A stretch of 64,000 nt of DNA from Halomonas qaidamensis (GTDB lineage Bacteria > Pseudomonadota > Gammaproteobacteria > Pseudomonadales > Halomonadaceae). The notes beneath the pieces are model-generated. The model worked only from the letters and a program-made list of their open reading frames with translations, was not told the DNA's origin and ran no database searches. The position numbers and the translations under genes were made by a program. The stretch spans positions 124,001 through 188,000 of the forward strand of contig NZ_CP080627.1 in assembly GCF_025917315.1 (NCBI RefSeq). The letters run 5' to 3'. Shown one piece after another: positions 10,665-19,118 of this stretch. Each line of letters begins with the position of its first letter. The stretch's first letter is position 1.

Positions 10665-12884
10665 ATGAGCGTAAGACGGTTTGTTGGAGCAAACAGTCGT
10701 GATGTGATGCGCCAAGTGCGTGAAGCATTGGGCGAGGACGCTTTAATTGTGGCCAATCGTCGTACCGAGGGCGGTGTTGAAATTTTGGCGATGGCAGATG
10801 AAGCCGTCGATCATTTCGAGCCTTCCCCCTCAGCGCTCCCACCGTCTACTTCTGTTTCTCAGGTGGCATTCCCACCACGCGATTCTGATCCGCTTCAAGT
10901 GATGAGTGAGCGCTTACTGCGTGAGATGCAGGAGATGCGTGAGCTGCTTTCTCAGCGGCAGCCAGCTGCCGAGCTGCCTGCTACAGAGGGTTACATCGCC
11001 CCTCAAGCTCGATTACGCCAGCAGCTGTTGAGCATTGGTTTTAGCGAAGAGCTAAGTGACGAAGTGCTCGCTGAACTGCCAGCGGCACTGGCTCAGCCAG
11101 AGGCTGATAGCACGCTTGTTATGGCATGGCTTCGTGACCAGCTAATGGCGCGATTGCCTGTATTAAAAGAGGAGAACGGCTTTTTTGATCAGGCGGGTAT
11201 TGTGGCGCTGGTGGGGCCAACGGGGGTGGGTAAAACGACTACCACGGCTAAGTTAGCAGCACGTTTTGTGATGCGCCATGGGACGCGTCCCGTGGCGCTT
11301 GTCACCACCGACAGCTTCCGCATTGGTGCCCACGAGCAGCTGCGAATCTATGCCCGGTTGCTTGATACCCCCATGTACGCCTTAGATACCGAACAACCGA
11401 TAGATGAGCTAGTAGGTCGTTTGCAAGGTAAGCAATGGGTGATTATCGACACCGTTGGTATGAGCCAGCGGGACCAGCGTGTGATTGAGCAAATTGCTCA
11501 GTTGCAAGGCGGGAAAGCCTCCGTGCGATTAGTGCTGTTGCTGAATGCCGCCAGCCAGCCTGAAACGCTGGAAGAGGTCGTATTGCGCTATCGCCAAGCG
11601 GCGCGGGCAGCAGGCGCTGAGTTAGATGATTGTATTATTACCAAGCAGGACGAAGCCGGACGTTTAGCGCCCGTGCTTGATATCGTCATGCGCCATGGCA
11701 TGCGCGTGCTATTCGGTTCTTACGGACAGCAGGTTCCTGAGGATATGGCGGTTGCTGACCCTGCTGCATTAATTGACCAAGCGCTTACCGCTCATCCAAA
11801 CCAAGGGAAAGAGTCACGCAGCTTCCCTGCTGCAGGGAATTCAATGGGTGCTCAGTCGGTAACTTTGCCACGCTGGTCCCGCGACGTGCTTGGCCAAGGC
11901 CGACGCCTTAGCTCTGTACTGACGCGGCTACGTGACAGGGTGGTCGGCTTCTCAGCGTTAGAGTCTGTCTGGGATATCGCCTCTTTGCCTGGCGTGCTGC
12001 AAGATAAACGTCTCGATGCGCTATTAGTAAGCGTGCCTTGTGCGGGAAAGGGGCTAGGCATGGCATGGTTTCCCCGCCGAAACGAACGCGGCTGTGACTG
12101 GACGATGCCTGATGTCGGAATAGATGCAGACGGTGGTTGGCTTGCGTTAACCAGCTTGCAGCATCGTCAACCAGCGGGTTGGCACACACGGCTGTTACAC
12201 CAGGGTGAAGCGATGGGAGCGGCAGTACATTTGCTACCTGTATTCCCTGACCCTACCACGTTAGCGTGGCTAGAAGACCAACACCTGACTTGGATCACAC
12301 TAGTAACGGCTGCCCAGCGGGTATACTGTCAGGGCGAACGTTATACCCAGCGCCAGCTATTCACAGATAGCCCGCTTTCACATCACACTGATCTGCGCTT
12401 TCGTGGCCAAACGATGCAGCTATGGAGTACTTATATCAAGGTGGAAGATGCCGCTGGCACTCCGCTATTGGCATGGGTTGGTGATGTTCGTGATCCGGAA
12501 AATGGCAAACGTATCGCGCGTCGTTACTGGCTAACGCCTGCCCGATTAGGCGCAGACGTACTTTCGCTGCTGGTTATCCAGCTTCAAAGCGAAGGGTTAT
12601 CGAGCCTAACCAAACGTGCTTGGCAGCAGTTGAAAGAGGCGGATAACGGTGAGGTAAGTACCGAAGTGCGCTTGTTGATGGCCAGTGGTATCGCTGCAAC
12701 AGTGGGGCACCTAGATGCTGCTAGCGATGAGGCGTCGGTAGCGCTGCGTTCCGATCTATTAAGACTACTGGGCACCGCGCGCAAACGGCGCGATACAGCG
12801 ATGTTAGATGCGCTTGTCCACGCGTTTATGGCGCGTGATGCTATTCGCCAACTTAGCAGCGTTAGCCGAGAGGGGCTGGTATGA
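10665..12884 (+). CDS. flhF: Signal-recognition-particle-type GTPase FlhF with a large C-terminal extension
   Basis: FlhF sets flagellar position, usually at the pole. Residues 1-50 (MSVRRFVGANSRDVMRQVREALGEDALIVANRRTEGG in pieces) and the NG GTPase at about 170-385 are typical: P-loop GPTGVGKTTTTAKLA at about 184, TTDSFRIGAHEQL, the DTVGMSQRD switch and ITKQDEAGRLAPVLD. The usual family length is about 380-480 residues. Here 739 are read continuously, leaving about 340 extra residues (about 395-739) with no motif I recognise. The extension is in frame, has normal-looking codon use, and ends in an ATGA overlap with the next gene. It is therefore part of the protein and not a read-through of a broken stop. 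Confidence 0.93.
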   Translation: MSVRRFVGANSRDVMRQVREALGEDALIVANRRTEGGVEILAMADEAVDHFEPSPSALPPSTSVSQVAFPPRDSDPLQVMSERLLREMQEMRELLSQRQPAAELPATEGYIAPQARLRQQLLSIGFSEELSDEVLAELPAALAQPEADSTLVMAWLRDQLMARLPVLKEENGFFDQAGIVALVGPTGVGKTTTTAKLAARFVMRHGTRPVALVTTDSFRIGAHEQLRIYARLLDTPMYALDTEQPIDELVGRLQGKQWVIIDTVGMSQRDQRVIEQIAQLQGGKASVRLVLLLNAASQPETLEEVVLRYRQAARAAGAELDDCIITKQDEAGRLAPVLDIVMRHGMRVLFGSYGQQVPEDMAVADPAALIDQALTAHPNQGKESRSFPAAGNSMGAQSVTLPRWSRDVLGQGRRLSSVLTRLRDRVVGFSALESVWDIASLPGVLQDKRLDALLVSVPCAGKGLGMAWFPRRNERGCDWTMPDVGIDADGGWLALTSLQHRQPAGWHTRLLHQGEAMGAAVHLLPVFPDPTTLAWLEDQHLTWITLVTAAQRVYCQGERYTQRQLFTDSPLSHHTDLRFRGQTMQLWSTYIKVEDAAGTPLLAWVGDVRDPENGKRIARRYWLTPARLGADVLSLLVIQLQSEGLSSLTKRAWQQLKEADNGEVSTEVRLLMASGIAATVGHLDAASDEASVALRSDLLRLLGTARKRRDTAMLDALVHAFMARDAIRQLSSVSREGLV

Positions 12885-13516
12885 GCGCCGACGATCAGGC
12901 GGCGGGCCTTCGCAAGTGGGCAGATTTACAGCGCCAGCAGCGCCAAGTGCCATCAGTAGAGGGCGAACCTGCTGGGGGCGAGCCTGTGGAAGAGAAGTTG
13001 GCGGTTGAGCCACGGGACAATACGACAGATCATATAATGTCGCCGTTAATCGCTGCGCCAACGCCAACGCCAACGCCAACGCCAACGCCAACGCCAACGC
13101 CAACGCCAACGCCAACGCCAACGCCAGTTCCGCAAAAGCCGCTTATTGTGGTTGGTCTGCTTAACGGTGGAGAGCAGCAGGTGGCAAAAGTAAAAGGTCG
13201 CTTGGCGCAGTGGTCGGTATTAGGCCGTCGCTGGGCTGGTGATCCGGATGATTGGAACATTCGCATCGTTAATGCTGAAGCCGACGACCTTAGCCAACTA
13301 AAAGCTCGCTACTCGCGCTGGGCCTTGTGGATTAATAGCGATGCTGATGCCTTCGCACAGATGTATCGTGTTCTTCGACACGTGCATGAAAACGGTGGCC
13401 CAAGGCAGTTGTTAGCATTGCATGAGCCTCATTTGTCGCGCAGAGGCCTGCTCGATAACTTACGAGAAGCAGCCCGTTACTATCTGGATATAGAGCTTTT
13501 ACTGCTTGCGCGATAA
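12881..13516 (+). CDS. Thr-Pro-repeat protein of unknown function at the flhG position
   Basis: I do not recognise this 211-residue protein. Its start overlaps the flhF stop (ATGA), so it should be made with FlhF. Residues 1-58 are polar. Then comes an uninterrupted run of eleven Pro-Thr pairs encoded by a hexanucleotide repeat, followed by a folded-looking domain of about 125 residues (starting KPLIVVGLLNGGEQQVAKVKGRL) with many Trp, Arg and Leu. There is no signal peptide or membrane helix. In polar flagellates flhG/fleN (a MinD-like ATPase) occupies this position, but no Walker A motif is present here. A heavily degenerated MinD-like fold or an unrelated FlhF partner are both possible. Confidence 0.75.
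   Translation: MSADDQAAGLRKWADLQRQQRQVPSVEGEPAGGEPVEEKLAVEPRDNTTDHIMSPLIAAPTPTPTPTPTPTPTPTPTPTPTPVPQKPLIVVGLLNGGEQQVAKVKGRLAQWSVLGRRWAGDPDDWNIRIVNAEADDLSQLKARYSRWALWINSDADAFAQMYRVLRHVHENGGPRQLLALHEPHLSRRGLLDNLREAARYYLDIELLLLAR
13056..13126. repeat. Perfect hexanucleotide tandem repeat (CCAACG)11
   Basis: The tract is strictly periodic at 6 bp for 71 bp, giving 11 full CCAACG units at 13058-13123 plus partial units at both ends. It encodes eleven Pro-Thr pairs in the flanking gene. Because the unit is 6 bp, slippage would change the linker by two residues without a frameshift. Confidence 0.98.
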
Positions 13517-13649
13517 CGCTAGCCTGACGCAATGTGGCCGCGTCTTAACTGCGGTATCCAGTGCTTTTATAAGGAATAACAATGCACCTGCCTACCAGTT
13601 TCAAGAAGCACCGCCGCAACACACATGTGACGCAAGAAGTTTTCACCTA

Positions 13650-14123
13650 ATGATTTGTTTCAAAAATGCTAGCCCGAAAAATGTTAGCTTTAAAATCGGT
13701 TGGTTAGCCGTTGGCCCAACGCCTGCCCGACTGCTCAAAAGCATAGCGATGGTGGCACTAAGCGTTGTCAGCGGGAGTGTCTATGCCGCGACTGGAAGTT
13801 GGAGTACAGAGGTACCCAGTGTGTTTGTCACGATGAGTGACCGCGCAATCAGTAGCCAGCCTATTGAACCACCAACGGAGGCACAGGTAGAAGGTGCTGT
13901 GATAGGGCGTATTCATTGGCGCTTTCAAATGCCAGCCAATACGCCAGTGAATGCGTGGCTATGTCATCCTGAACAGTGCGTTCCCTTAACGGCAATGCGG
14001 GGGATGACTTCAGCATTAGCCGGTAAACAGGTGGATGGGCCGCTGCACTTTCGTTTCTCATTAGCACCGGGCCAGCGCCCAGTGCGAGTGCAGAAATTGC
14101 AAGTGATCGTGAACTACCAGTGA
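13650..14123 (+). CDS. flhE: Periplasmic flagellar protein FlhE
   Basis: The mature part (about 110 residues beginning ATGSWSTEVP) matches the FlhE pattern: an early segment with SSQPI, IHWRFQMPANTPVNAWLCHPEQCVPL with two cysteines, and the closing VQKLQVIVNYQ, close to E. coli FlhE (VIVNYH). FlhE is a small periplasmic protein linked to proton leakage control through the export gate in Salmonella. ATG at 13650 is the nearest start that leaves a plausible signal peptide (ARLLKSIAMVALSVVSGSVYA), but the n-region is long and the ribosome site weak. The open frame extends upstream to 13506. It normally follows flhA directly; here flhF and the Pro-Thr protein lie between. Confidence 0.82.
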   Translation: MICFKNASPKNVSFKIGWLAVGPTPARLLKSIAMVALSVVSGSVYAATGSWSTEVPSVFVTMSDRAISSQPIEPPTEAQVEGAVIGRIHWRFQMPANTPVNAWLCHPEQCVPLTAMRGMTSALAGKQVDGPLHFRFSLAPGQRPVRVQKLQVIVNYQ

Positions 14124-14149
14124 ACAGTGTTTAGCCGTGAGGCATCAGG

Positions 14150-14851
14150 ATGTATACAGCACAAGGCAGGATTAAACAGAGCGAGCTGTTAACTCAATAC
14201 ATGCCACTGGTAAGGCGTCAGGCCTTAACGCTGCAGGTAAGATTACCCGCGAGTATTGAGTTAGATGATCTTATTCAGGCGGGCATGGTGGGTTTATTAG
14301 AAGCGTTGGGGCGTTTTGATGCTTCCCAGGGGGCAACATTTGCCACGTTTGCAAGCCAGCGTATTCGCGGCGCTATGATGGATGAGTTGCGCACGCGTGA
14401 CTGGTTGCCTCGTAGCGTTCGTCGCTCCGCTAGGGCCGTCGATAATACAGTGAGACGCCTTGAACAACAGTTAGGACGCCCGCCAGAAGAGAGCGAAATT
14501 GCGCGAGATTTAGCAATGCCTCTGAATGAGTATCAACAATTACTCAATGATACTAATAGTGGTCAATTACTGCCCTTTGAAGAGCTAGTGGCCGAAGGGA
14601 GTGAGCCAGCAAAAGAAGATGCAAACAATTTGCCCTTCGATCAGCTGTTAGACCACCAGCAGCGCCAGTCGTTAATTGATGCTATTGAGGCGTTGCCCGA
14701 GCGCGAAAAGCTGTTAATGGCGTTGTATTACCAAGAAGAGCTGAACCTTAAAGAAGTGGGTGCAGTACTGGGCGTGACTGAGTCTCGCGTCTCCCAGCTC
14801 CACAGCCAAGCAATTAGCAGGCTTCGTGCTCGTTTGTATGATGCCGCCTAA
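14150..14851 (+). CDS. fliA: RNA polymerase sigma factor for flagellar operons FliA (sigma-28)
   Basis: A 233-residue sigma-70-family factor that transcribes late flagellar and chemotaxis genes and is held in check by FlgM. Region 2 (LDDLIQAGMVGLLEALGRFD, FATFASQRIRGAMMDELRTRDWLPRSVR) is diagnostic of FliA. Regions 3 and 4 follow, with the helix-turn-helix LNLKEVGAVLGVTESRVSQLHSQA. It sits downstream of flhF as in Pseudomonas and directly upstream of motAB. Confidence 0.96.
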   Translation: MYTAQGRIKQSELLTQYMPLVRRQALTLQVRLPASIELDDLIQAGMVGLLEALGRFDASQGATFATFASQRIRGAMMDELRTRDWLPRSVRRSARAVDNTVRRLEQQLGRPPEESEIARDLAMPLNEYQQLLNDTNSGQLLPFEELVAEGSEPAKEDANNLPFDQLLDHQQRQSLIDAIEALPEREKLLMALYYQEELNLKEVGAVLGVTESRVSQLHSQAISRLRARLYDAA

Positions 14852-14890
14852 GACCTATTTAAATCGCTAATAACCGGCGAGGAGCCGTTG

Positions 14891-15706
14891 ATGAATCCAT
14901 CTACGTTGATCGGCATTTTTGCCAGCATGGTATTGCTAGTAAGCGTGCTGTTTTTTACCGCAGAGTCACCTGAGAGTTTTCTGAATTTACCGGGGTTAGC
15001 CATTGTAGTGACGGGTACCTTGGCAGCGACCTTTATCAGTTATCCACTGAAGGAAGTGCTCCGTGTAGTGCGCTTAGTAGGCCTAGTCTTTCGGCGTGAA
15101 AATACCTATGTGCGCGATGACATTAACGAGCTGGTTTCCATGGCGCGGCTATGGTTTAAAGGAGATGTCAGGGCGGTTGAAAAGGAGCTAGAGCATACTC
15201 GAAACCCCTTTTTGCGCACCGGCATTCAATTAGTAATTGCGAATACAAAAGAAGACGAAATTTTCGATATGTTGCGCTGGCGCATCGCACGATTAAAAGC
15301 GCGAGAGCATGCTGAGGCGCAGATATTTCGTACCATGGCCACCTACGCGCCCGCCTTCGGTATGATTGGCACATTGGTGGGGTTGGTCAATATGCTGGAA
15401 GTAATGGATGCGGGAGATCTTGATGTTATTGGCCCGCGTATGGCAGTAGCCCTGCTGACAACGTTCTATGGTATTTTGCTGGCTAACCTAGTGTTCAAGC
15501 CCATTGCCGTCAAGCTAGAGCGGCGAACGGAAGAGCGACTCATCACCATGAACATGGTGTTGGAAGGCATTTCCCTGATTACCAAACGACGCCTACCCTC
15601 ATTTATTGAAGAAACGCTTAACTCCTTTATCGTCAATTATCATGACGAAATTCGCGATGCCACGGTAAAGCCGCGACCAACGGCTAGCCCTGCGGCAAAA
15701 GGATAG
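14891..15706 (+). CDS. motA: Flagellar motor stator protein, MotA/PomA family
   Basis: The inner-membrane stator subunit that couples ion flow to rotation. There are four membrane segments: two near the N-terminus (about 5-50) and two in the C-terminal half around APAFGMIGTLVGLVNMLE and GPRMAVALLTTFYGILLANLVF. The cytoplasmic loop is large. The C-terminal signature is of the PomA/MotC subclass, more than of E. coli MotA. I use ATG at 14891, since GAGGAG at 14879-14884 is well spaced for it; a TTG immediately upstream is also in frame. Whether protons or sodium drive it cannot be settled from the sequence. motB follows 4 bp later. Confidence 0.93.
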   Translation: MNPSTLIGIFASMVLLVSVLFFTAESPESFLNLPGLAIVVTGTLAATFISYPLKEVLRVVRLVGLVFRRENTYVRDDINELVSMARLWFKGDVRAVEKELEHTRNPFLRTGIQLVIANTKEDEIFDMLRWRIARLKAREHAEAQIFRTMATYAPAFGMIGTLVGLVNMLEVMDAGDLDVIGPRMAVALLTTFYGILLANLVFKPIAVKLERRTEERLITMNMVLEGISLITKRRLPSFIEETLNSFIVNYHDEIRDATVKPRPTASPAAKG

Positions 15707-15710
15707 CGCG

Positions 15711-16382
15711 ATGCTTGATCGGGATTCACGGCATGCATTAGAGCTACCCCCTGTTTCCGGTGAAGGAGATGAAAGCTGGCTTACCAGCTACCTAGACGTG
15801 TTGACGCTGTTAATCACGCTGTTTGTGTTGCTGCTTGCCTTAACGCCACCGGGCGGTGGCGAAGCCTCTGATAATGACCGGATGCGCTCAGCCACTGCTA
15901 TTACCTCGCTTCCATTGGCCAGCTTGGCAACGGGTATCCATCCTCGCTACAGCGGACTAAAGCCACAGATGGCAGATGTTAATATCCCAGGGGTAAGTGT
16001 CTCTCAGGGACAAGAAGGTGTTACGCTGCGCATTGACGATAGTTTGCTTTTTCCTAGTGGAGACGCTGTATTAACGCCACAAGGGCAAGATGTGTTAGAA
16101 AGCCTTCTGACTGTATTAGATTCCTTTGATGGTCAAATTTCGGTAGAAGGCCATACGGATAACATTCCTATTGCCACATCGCGTTTCCCCTCAAACTGGG
16201 AACTGTCGGTTGGGCGTGCGATTGCCGTTGTCCGTCACCTTGAGCGTCAGGGAGTGGCTGTTTCACGCATGCGGGCAGTCGGCTATGCCGATACCCAACC
16301 CATGGAAAGTAACGCAACGCTGGAAGGCAGGTCTGCCAACCGGCGCGTTGAGTTGTTGCTACGGCAGCAGGCTGAGGGGTAA
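15711..16382 (+). CDS. motB: Flagellar motor stator protein MotB/PomB family
   Basis: A 223-residue protein with one N-terminal membrane helix at about 24-46. The ion-carrying aspartate lies in SWLTSYLDVLTLLITLFVLL. The C-terminal OmpA-like peptidoglycan-binding domain is at about 105-220 (ISVEGHTDNIPI, SNWELSVGRAIAVVRHL, GYADTQP, SANRRVELLL). It is shorter than E. coli MotB (about 308 residues), and the linker between plug and anchor domain is compact. It forms the stator with the preceding gene. Confidence 0.93.
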   Translation: MLDRDSRHALELPPVSGEGDESWLTSYLDVLTLLITLFVLLLALTPPGGGEASDNDRMRSATAITSLPLASLATGIHPRYSGLKPQMADVNIPGVSVSQGQEGVTLRIDDSLLFPSGDAVLTPQGQDVLESLLTVLDSFDGQISVEGHTDNIPIATSRFPSNWELSVGRAIAVVRHLERQGVAVSRMRAVGYADTQPMESNATLEGRSANRRVELLLRQQAEG

Positions 16383-16405
16383 ATAGATTTCTTGAGGCTA
16401 TTTTT

Positions 16406-18460
16406 GTGTCGAAGCATCATCCGCTACTGCAGGCGTTCGGCGCCTTACTGGTTCTCGACGCTGATAGTCGACGTATCCAGGCCGTTAGTAGCAATTTGTC
16501 ATCGCTGTTAAATATACCTATCCCTGACGTGCGTACCCAAACGTTAACGAGCGTGCTGGGCAAGCGCTTAAGCCAGCGCGTACGCTATGAACTACAGGGA
16601 AAGCAGCGCTTGTCCGGGCCGCTGACGTTTAAATGCCCCACCCGCTCTCAGCGTTTTCAACTCCATGCTTACCGTTCAGGGATGCATGTGGTGATTGAGA
16701 TAGAACCTCTTCACACGTTAGGCAAACAGCGTTTACTCGGCACGGTGAATGAACGCTTGATGCGCCTAGCGGAAGCCACCCATCAAGAAGAGTTGCTCGA
16801 CTATCTAGTGATGGCTGTGCAGGAGCTAACGGGGCATGACCGGGTGTCAGTGTGCCATTTCGATAGTGATTGGCATGGCTTAATTGTCGCGGAATCGTTG
16901 GCGACAGGCAGTGTTAAACCGGGTAGCGTTAGTCCAGGTAGAGACGTGCCACTAGGCCGCTTACCTGCCTTGCTGGGTCAGCGTTTTCCCGCCAAGGACT
17001 TTCCGGTTGCGCTGCGGCGTGCCTACGAGCGACATCCGGTACGGCTTATTCAAGACGTTGCAGCACCCTGTGAGCACTTGCTGCCAAGGGGAGCCGTCGT
17101 AGACCTGAGTGATTGCTTCTTACGTGCTCCTGCTCCTGAACGGCAGCAGTATTTGCAGCGCCTAGGGGTACGCGGTGCGCTAAGCGTTGCTATGCAGGGC
17201 GATACTGGCCTATGGGGCCTGCTATTCTGCCATTCGGCATCTGCCTATCCGGTAACACCCCCGGTACGCGATGCAGTGCGTACCTTAGTACAAATGGCTA
17301 CACAACGGTTGTTGTTACTGAGAGCCCGCCAGGAAGCACGCTATTTGCAGCGGGTACAAGATAGCTTGGTGCTTTCATCTAATAATCGGTTAAAGCCACA
17401 GAGTCCTTATCAGCTGTTTACGGAACACGCGGAGACATGGCAATCGCTCTTTCGTGCCCATGGCGTTGCACTGTGGGTAAAAGGCAGTGTCTATCAAGCA
17501 GGCAATACGCCTAAGCCTGAGGCCATTAGCCAGCTAGTGACGCGGATTGAAAAAGCACATGTTCATAGTGGTCCGTGGTGCACCCAAGAGACCGCTAAAG
17601 AGCCATTAACGTCCTCATTAGGCATGTCAGAGCAAAGTGGTGTGTTGGCAGTGCCTTTGCCTACTGACCCTTCTCAGCGTGGCTGGCTGATATTTTTTCG
17701 TCCTGAGCAAGTAGAAACCCTTTACTGGGCAATGCAGCCCCCTTCAGCGCCACTGACACCGATGATGATGCTGCCTTCTGCTGCATGGTGCGAAGAAGTC
17801 ACGGGTAAAAGCGAAGCGTGGCAGCGGGTGGAACGTTTGGCTGCAATGGATTTAGGCGAAGATTTAACGCTGGCTATTTCCGCTTACGAAATTAGTACGC
17901 TTAACATGCACTTAGAGCGTGAGCGTAAGGCGCTGGCAGAGGCGAATCAACGCTTAGAACAGCTGGCGCACTTTGACCCACTCACTCAAGTGTGGAACCG
18001 CTACCGCATTGAGCAAGCCATTGATGCGGAGCTGGTGGCGGCAAAGCGTTATGGAGCGGCGTTCGCCCTGCTATTATTCGATGTTGATCATTTTAAGCAG
18101 ATTAATGACACTCTTGGTCACAGTGTGGGTGATGATGTGTTGATATCGTTGGCGCGCATGGTGGAAAGCTCCCTACGCGGCTGTGACCACTTAGGGCGCT
18201 GGGGCGGTGAAGAGTTTGTGGTGTTGGCAACCCACTCCAGTATGGACGCTGCTGAGGGGCTTGCAGAACGTTTACGTAGCCTAGTAGCCACACTTCAGGT
18301 AACAGGTTTGAACCAACCGATGACGGTCAGCATTGGTGTTGCCGTATGGCAACCCGATGATAGTTGTAAAACAATCATCGCCCGGGCCGATGCTGCGATG
18401 TACCGTGCTAAACGTAATGGTCGTAATCGTGTTGAAATTGCTGAAAAAAATGTGCAATAA
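16406..18460 (+). CDS. Phytochrome-like (PAS-GAF-PHY) diguanylate cyclase, probably without bilin
   Basis: A 684-residue cytosolic protein. The N-terminus (HPLLQAFGALLVLD) matches the phytochrome PAS domain. The GAF domain has GHDRVSVCHFDSDWHGLIVAE, the DIP-like PAKDFP at about 195-200 and GVRGALSVAMQGDTGLWGLLFCH. A PHY-like region follows, then a GGDEF domain with GGEEF at 600-604 and an inhibitory RxxD (RGCD) five residues before it. It should make cyclic di-GMP. The N-terminal segment that normally holds the bilin-linking Cys is shortened and has no Cys. The chromophore-contacting His before QYL (H260 in Deinococcus BphP) is Arg246, while the second His (CH, 276) is kept. Light sensing is therefore doubtful. 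The start is GTG, 23 bp after motB, so it likely belongs to the fliA-motAB transcript. Confidence 0.87.
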   Translation: MSKHHPLLQAFGALLVLDADSRRIQAVSSNLSSLLNIPIPDVRTQTLTSVLGKRLSQRVRYELQGKQRLSGPLTFKCPTRSQRFQLHAYRSGMHVVIEIEPLHTLGKQRLLGTVNERLMRLAEATHQEELLDYLVMAVQELTGHDRVSVCHFDSDWHGLIVAESLATGSVKPGSVSPGRDVPLGRLPALLGQRFPAKDFPVALRRAYERHPVRLIQDVAAPCEHLLPRGAVVDLSDCFLRAPAPERQQYLQRLGVRGALSVAMQGDTGLWGLLFCHSASAYPVTPPVRDAVRTLVQMATQRLLLLRARQEARYLQRVQDSLVLSSNNRLKPQSPYQLFTEHAETWQSLFRAHGVALWVKGSVYQAGNTPKPEAISQLVTRIEKAHVHSGPWCTQETAKEPLTSSLGMSEQSGVLAVPLPTDPSQRGWLIFFRPEQVETLYWAMQPPSAPLTPMMMLPSAAWCEEVTGKSEAWQRVERLAAMDLGEDLTLAISAYEISTLNMHLERERKALAEANQRLEQLAHFDPLTQVWNRYRIEQAIDAELVAAKRYGAAFALLLFDVDHFKQINDTLGHSVGDDVLISLARMVESSLRGCDHLGRWGGEEFVVLATHSSMDAAEGLAERLRSLVATLQVTGLNQPMTVSIGVAVWQPDDSCKTIIARADAAMYRAKRNGRNRVEIAEKNVQ

Positions 18461-18491
18461 CAAGCAGCTTTGTTGATTGTCTGCACATGTG

Positions 18492-19046
18492 TTAATTATC
18501 AGCAGAGCTGCATAAGTGCTGCATTCTGTCGATGGCCTCATCTGCACCATCAAGGTTAAAGGTCATATACCACGGATCTCTATCTTGTTGGTCAAAGCCG
18601 AGAAACAGCTGCTCGCCTTGGCTCATTTGCGCCATCAGCGTGGGTAAGTCGTTCAGGTAGAAGTGAGCATAAAACCCATCATCCCCACGCTCGGTAATAA
18701 ATTCCGCCATGGTGTCTATGATCGGCGTGTCATCTACCCGGATTCTGGTGGGCACTAAGTTTACCGCGCGGCTTTCGCCCTGCTGCTTATCCAAGGTAAC
18801 GCGCATTTCCAACCACGGTAAGTCGCATACCCCCTGGGTTGCGTTAAGGCTTAGCGTGGCATCCGAATAACTATGGGTTTCCACGGCGCGAAAATGCCGT
18901 TCATCTCCTAATGAGAGCATCATTGATTGCCAGTGACCATGGGGCTGTATCGCGTCACTATTAAACGTGGCCGCAACACCAGACACGGCGGTACTGAGCA
19001 AGGTGGCGCTAAAGGCCGCTAACGCAAAAGGCTTTAAAGTAGGCAT
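18492..19046 (-). CDS. Exported protein of unknown function
   Basis: About 184 residues. The N-terminus (MPTLKPFALAAFSATLLSTAVSGVAA in two parts: a short basic start, a hydrophobic stretch, and an A-x-A cleavage site) is a good signal peptide, so the mature protein is probably periplasmic. Two cysteines (GVCDLPW and QHLCSS near the end) could form a disulfide. No family is recognised. Neither ATG 19046 nor ATG 19064 has a clear ribosome site; 19046 gives the better signal peptide. It is convergent with the phytochrome-like cyclase and stands alone. Confidence 0.7.
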   Translation of the reverse strand: MPTLKPFALAAFSATLLSTAVSGVAATFNSDAIQPHGHWQSMMLSLGDERHFRAVETHSYSDATLSLNATQGVCDLPWLEMRVTLDKQQGESRAVNLVPTRIRVDDTPIIDTMAEFITERGDDGFYAHFYLNDLPTLMAQMSQGEQLFLGFDQQDRDPWYMTFNLDGADEAIDRMQHLCSSADN

Positions 19047-19118
19047 AAGGGTGGCATCGCACAAGAAAAATATTAGCCTATCGTTTGTTGAAGATAAGCA
19101 AAAGGTAACGCGCTGATT

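Noticed and set aside
12804..13121. Minus-strand frame with an Ala-Leu repeat
   Set aside because: It is only the reverse reading of the hexanucleotide tract in the Pro-Thr gene.
13056..13126. Possible CRISPR-like repeat
   Set aside because: The unit is 6 bp, without spacers, and is translated in frame.
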